From contig URXS01000004.1 of NCBI GenBank assembly GCA_900551885.1, positions 1 to 50,043 of the forward strand: a stretch of 50,043 bases of DNA. The letters are read 5' to 3'. The notes under the pieces were generated by a model. That model searched no databases. It worked only from the letters and a program-made list of their open reading frames with translations, and was not told the origin of the DNA. The DNA comes from an uncultured Oscillibacter sp. Lineage in GTDB: Bacteria > Bacillota > Clostridia > Oscillospirales > Oscillospiraceae. The translations under genes were made by a program, and so were the position numbers. Of the stretch, positions 48,315 to 50,043 are shown piece by piece (position 1 is the first letter of the stretch; each line of letters opens with the position of its first letter).

Positions 48315-49262
48315 ATGAATCTGGCGGATTTGCTGGCAGGCGCCCTGATCCAGGGGCTCATTTACACCCTGGTGTCCTTCGGCGTCTACATCACCTATTC
48401 CATTCTGGACTTCCCGGACCTGGGGGTAGATGGCACCTTCCCTCTGGGCGCCGCCGTCACCGCCGTGATGCTCACCCACGGAGTGAACCCCTATCTGACG
48501 CTGCCCCTGGCCATGGCGGCGGGGGCCCTGGCGGGCCTGGTGACCGGCCTCATCCACGTGCGCCTGCGGGTGCGCAACCTGCTGGCGGGCATCATCACCA
48601 TGACGGCCCTCTTTTCCATCAACCTGCAGATCGCCGGCTCCAACCTGACGGTGGAGCGGGCGGTGGACACCATCTTCTCCGCCGGCCCCACTGTGGCGCT
48701 GCTGGGCTCTCTGACCCTGACAGGACGGAAGCTGGTGGTCTCTGCGGTGCTGGTGATCGTGGTCAAGATCGCCCTGGACCTGTATTTCAAAACCAAGTCC
48801 GGCCTGCTTCTGCGGGCTGTGGGTGACAACGCCATGCTGGTCACTGCCCTGGCCAAGGACCGGGGCCAGGTGAAGATCCTGGGTCTGGTGATCGCCAATG
48901 CCCTGGTGGCCCTGGGCGGATGTGTGGTGTGCCATGAGCTGCGCAGCTTTTCTTCTACCATGGGAACCGGCCAGTTGGTGTACGGTCTGGCGGCTGTCAT
49001 CATCGGCATCTCCCTGTTCCGGTTCTATGAAAACTCTCCCCTGGCCCGGGCCCTGCGCAAGCGCAAGGGTCTGCGGTGGTTGGGCGCTCCGGCGGGCACC
49101 ACGGCGGTCATTGCCGGCAGCATCCTCTACAAGTTGTGCATCCAGACGGCCCTGAGCCTTTCCTGGTTCCCGGCCAACATGATGAAATTCGTCACCGCCG
49201 TGCTGTTTTTGCTGGTGCTGGTCCTGTCGGGCCGGAAGGGAGAGGAGATCATCCATGCTTGA
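48315..49262 (+). CDS. trpY: Tryptophan-type ABC importer permease, TrpY (system 2)
   Basis: A 315-residue membrane protein with about nine hydrophobic segments. The N-terminal GVYITYSILDFPDLGVDGTF parallels system 1. LLLRAVGDNAMLVTALAKDRG is the cytoplasmic coupling loop. GAGGAGG lies 9 nt before the ATG at 48315. It overlaps the ATPase start by 8 nt, the same junction as in system 1. Confidence 0.9.
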   Translation: MNLADLLAGALIQGLIYTLVSFGVYITYSILDFPDLGVDGTFPLGAAVTAVMLTHGVNPYLTLPLAMAAGALAGLVTGLIHVRLRVRNLLAGIITMTALFSINLQIAGSNLTVERAVDTIFSAGPTVALLGSLTLTGRKLVVSAVLVIVVKIALDLYFKTKSGLLLRAVGDNAMLVTALAKDRGQVKILGLVIANALVALGGCVVCHELRSFSSTMGTGQLVYGLAAVIIGISLFRFYENSPLARALRKRKGLRWLGAPAGTTAVIAGSILYKLCIQTALSLSWFPANMMKFVTAVLFLLVLVLSGRKGEEIIHA

Positions 49263-50028
49263 ACTGCGGGACATCACCAAGATCTACAACCCCGGCACCG
49301 TTACGGAGCAAACCCTCTTCGACCACTTCTCCCTGACGGTGGAGGACGGGCAGTTCGTCTCCATCGTGGGCAGCAACGGCAGCGGCAAGACCTCCCTGCT
49401 GAACATCATCTGCGGGTCCATCGGCGTGGAGGGCGGCGATGTGCTGATGGACGGCAAGAGCATTTCCAAGCTGAAGGACTACCAACGCTACGCCTCCATG
49501 GGCCGGGTGTACCAGGACCCCTCCGCCGGCACCTGCCCCAACCTGACGGTGCTGGAGAACCTGTCCCTGGCGGACAACAAGGGCAAACCCTTTGGCCTGG
49601 GCCGTGGCATCAACCGCCGCCGGGTGGAGGATTACCGGGAGCAGCTCTCCGGCCTGGGTCTGGGCCTGGAGGACAAACTGGATGTGCGGATGGGCGCCCT
49701 TTCCGGCGGCCAGCGGCAGGCAGTTGCACTGCTGATGGCCACCATGACCCCCCTGCGGTTCCTGATCCTGGACGAACACACCGCCGCCCTGGACCCCAAG
49801 ACCGCCGAGGTCATTATGGCCCTGACCGACAAGGTGGTGCGGGAGAAGAAACTCACCGCCATGATGGTGACCCACAACCTCCGCTACGCCGCCCAGTACG
49901 GCGACCGCATCCTGATGATGCGACAGGGCCAGGTGGTACTGGACCGGGCCGGGGCCGATAAGGCCGCCACCTCCATGGACGACCTGCTGGCGCTGTTCAA
50001 CAAGATCTCTCTGGAGACCGGCAACTGA
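49255..50028 (+). CDS. trpZ: Tryptophan-type ABC importer ATPase, TrpZ (system 2)
   Basis: A 257-residue ATPase, complete within the window. Walker A is GSNGSGKTS (ending Thr-Ser), the signature ALSGGQRQAV, Walker B FLILDEHTAALDPKT and the switch His VTHNL. It is closely related to the system 1 ATPase over most of its length but lacks the latter's C-terminal tail (the part repeated at 45567 and 45755). It is the last gene before the window edge; whether the operon continues is not visible. Confidence 0.93.
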   Translation: MLELRDITKIYNPGTVTEQTLFDHFSLTVEDGQFVSIVGSNGSGKTSLLNIICGSIGVEGGDVLMDGKSISKLKDYQRYASMGRVYQDPSAGTCPNLTVLENLSLADNKGKPFGLGRGINRRRVEDYREQLSGLGLGLEDKLDVRMGALSGGQRQAVALLMATMTPLRFLILDEHTAALDPKTAEVIMALTDKVVREKKLTAMMVTHNLRYAAQYGDRILMMRQGQVVLDRAGADKAATSMDDLLALFNKISLETGN

Positions 50029-50043
50029 AATAATCTGAAAAAG

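Noticed and set aside
1..50043. CRISPR arrays, tRNA/rRNA genes, insertion sequences, prophage or replication origins
   Set aside because: No regularly spaced repeats, tRNA-like or rRNA sequence, transposase, integrase or phage structural genes were seen on reading both strands.

Overview
The window looks like a chromosomal segment of a strictly anaerobic, spore-forming Clostridia. It most resembles gut Oscillospiraceae of the Oscillibacter/Flavonifractor type. The reasons are the roughly 60% GC coding sequence, strong AGGAGG ribosome sites, several TTG/GTG starts, a SpoIIID sporulation regulator behind a sigma-E-like promoter, TRAP and TrpXYZ-type transporters with LAAC lipoproteins, and a T-box leader. 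The genus call is an inference from gene content, not a database match.

Layout. 1-1441: end of a DUF4179-like secreted protein, then a MarR regulator with overlapping inverted repeats upstream. 1494-4310 (minus): a compact operon (class II aldolase, MtnA, DeoD-type nucleoside phosphorylase, a small protein) that fits 5'-deoxyadenosine/methylthioadenosine salvage by a DHAP-type shunt. 4415-7225: lipoprotein, nitroreductase, aminotransferase. 7328-27532: a 20 kb catabolic island. Its minus-strand arm encodes a TPP-dependent 2-oxoacid (acetoin-type) dehydrogenase complex with a split E2, plus a lactonase-like metallo-beta-lactamase and a VOC protein. Its plus-strand arm encodes VOC, SDR, zinc dehydrogenase, a TIM-barrel isomerase, a DctPQM TRAP transporter (DctM frameshifted), a second VOC, a 4-hydroxybutyrate-dehydrogenase-like enzyme, a third VOC and a second zinc dehydrogenase. 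Two tandem LysR genes and two more TIM-barrel isomerases follow, one of which has lost most metal ligands.

27660-41766: ordinary chromosomal genes. These are spoIIID, an LCP protein, an SLH/transglutaminase protein, a NifU-like/MoxR/VWA/LRR operon, a GntR-ABC transporter operon with a coupled 43-aa ORF, a CBS-DRTGG pyrophosphatase, an Xaa-Pro peptidase and pyrG.

42400-50028: two paralogous TrpX/Y/Z-type ABC importers in tandem. The first lies behind a strong promoter, a 35-codon leader ORF and a terminator hairpin, which together look like an attenuator. The second lies behind a T-box leader whose specifier reads UGG (Trp), and its operon also encodes a fumarylacetoacetate-hydrolase-family enzyme. 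A 43-bp duplicated gene end and a decayed GNAT gene record past rearrangement here.

The most notable candidate for an undescribed system is the 7.3-27.5 kb island. It combines four VOC paralogs, three TIM-barrel isomerase paralogs, three or four dehydrogenases, a TRAP importer and a dedicated 2-oxoacid dehydrogenase. I cannot name its substrate from sequence alone.
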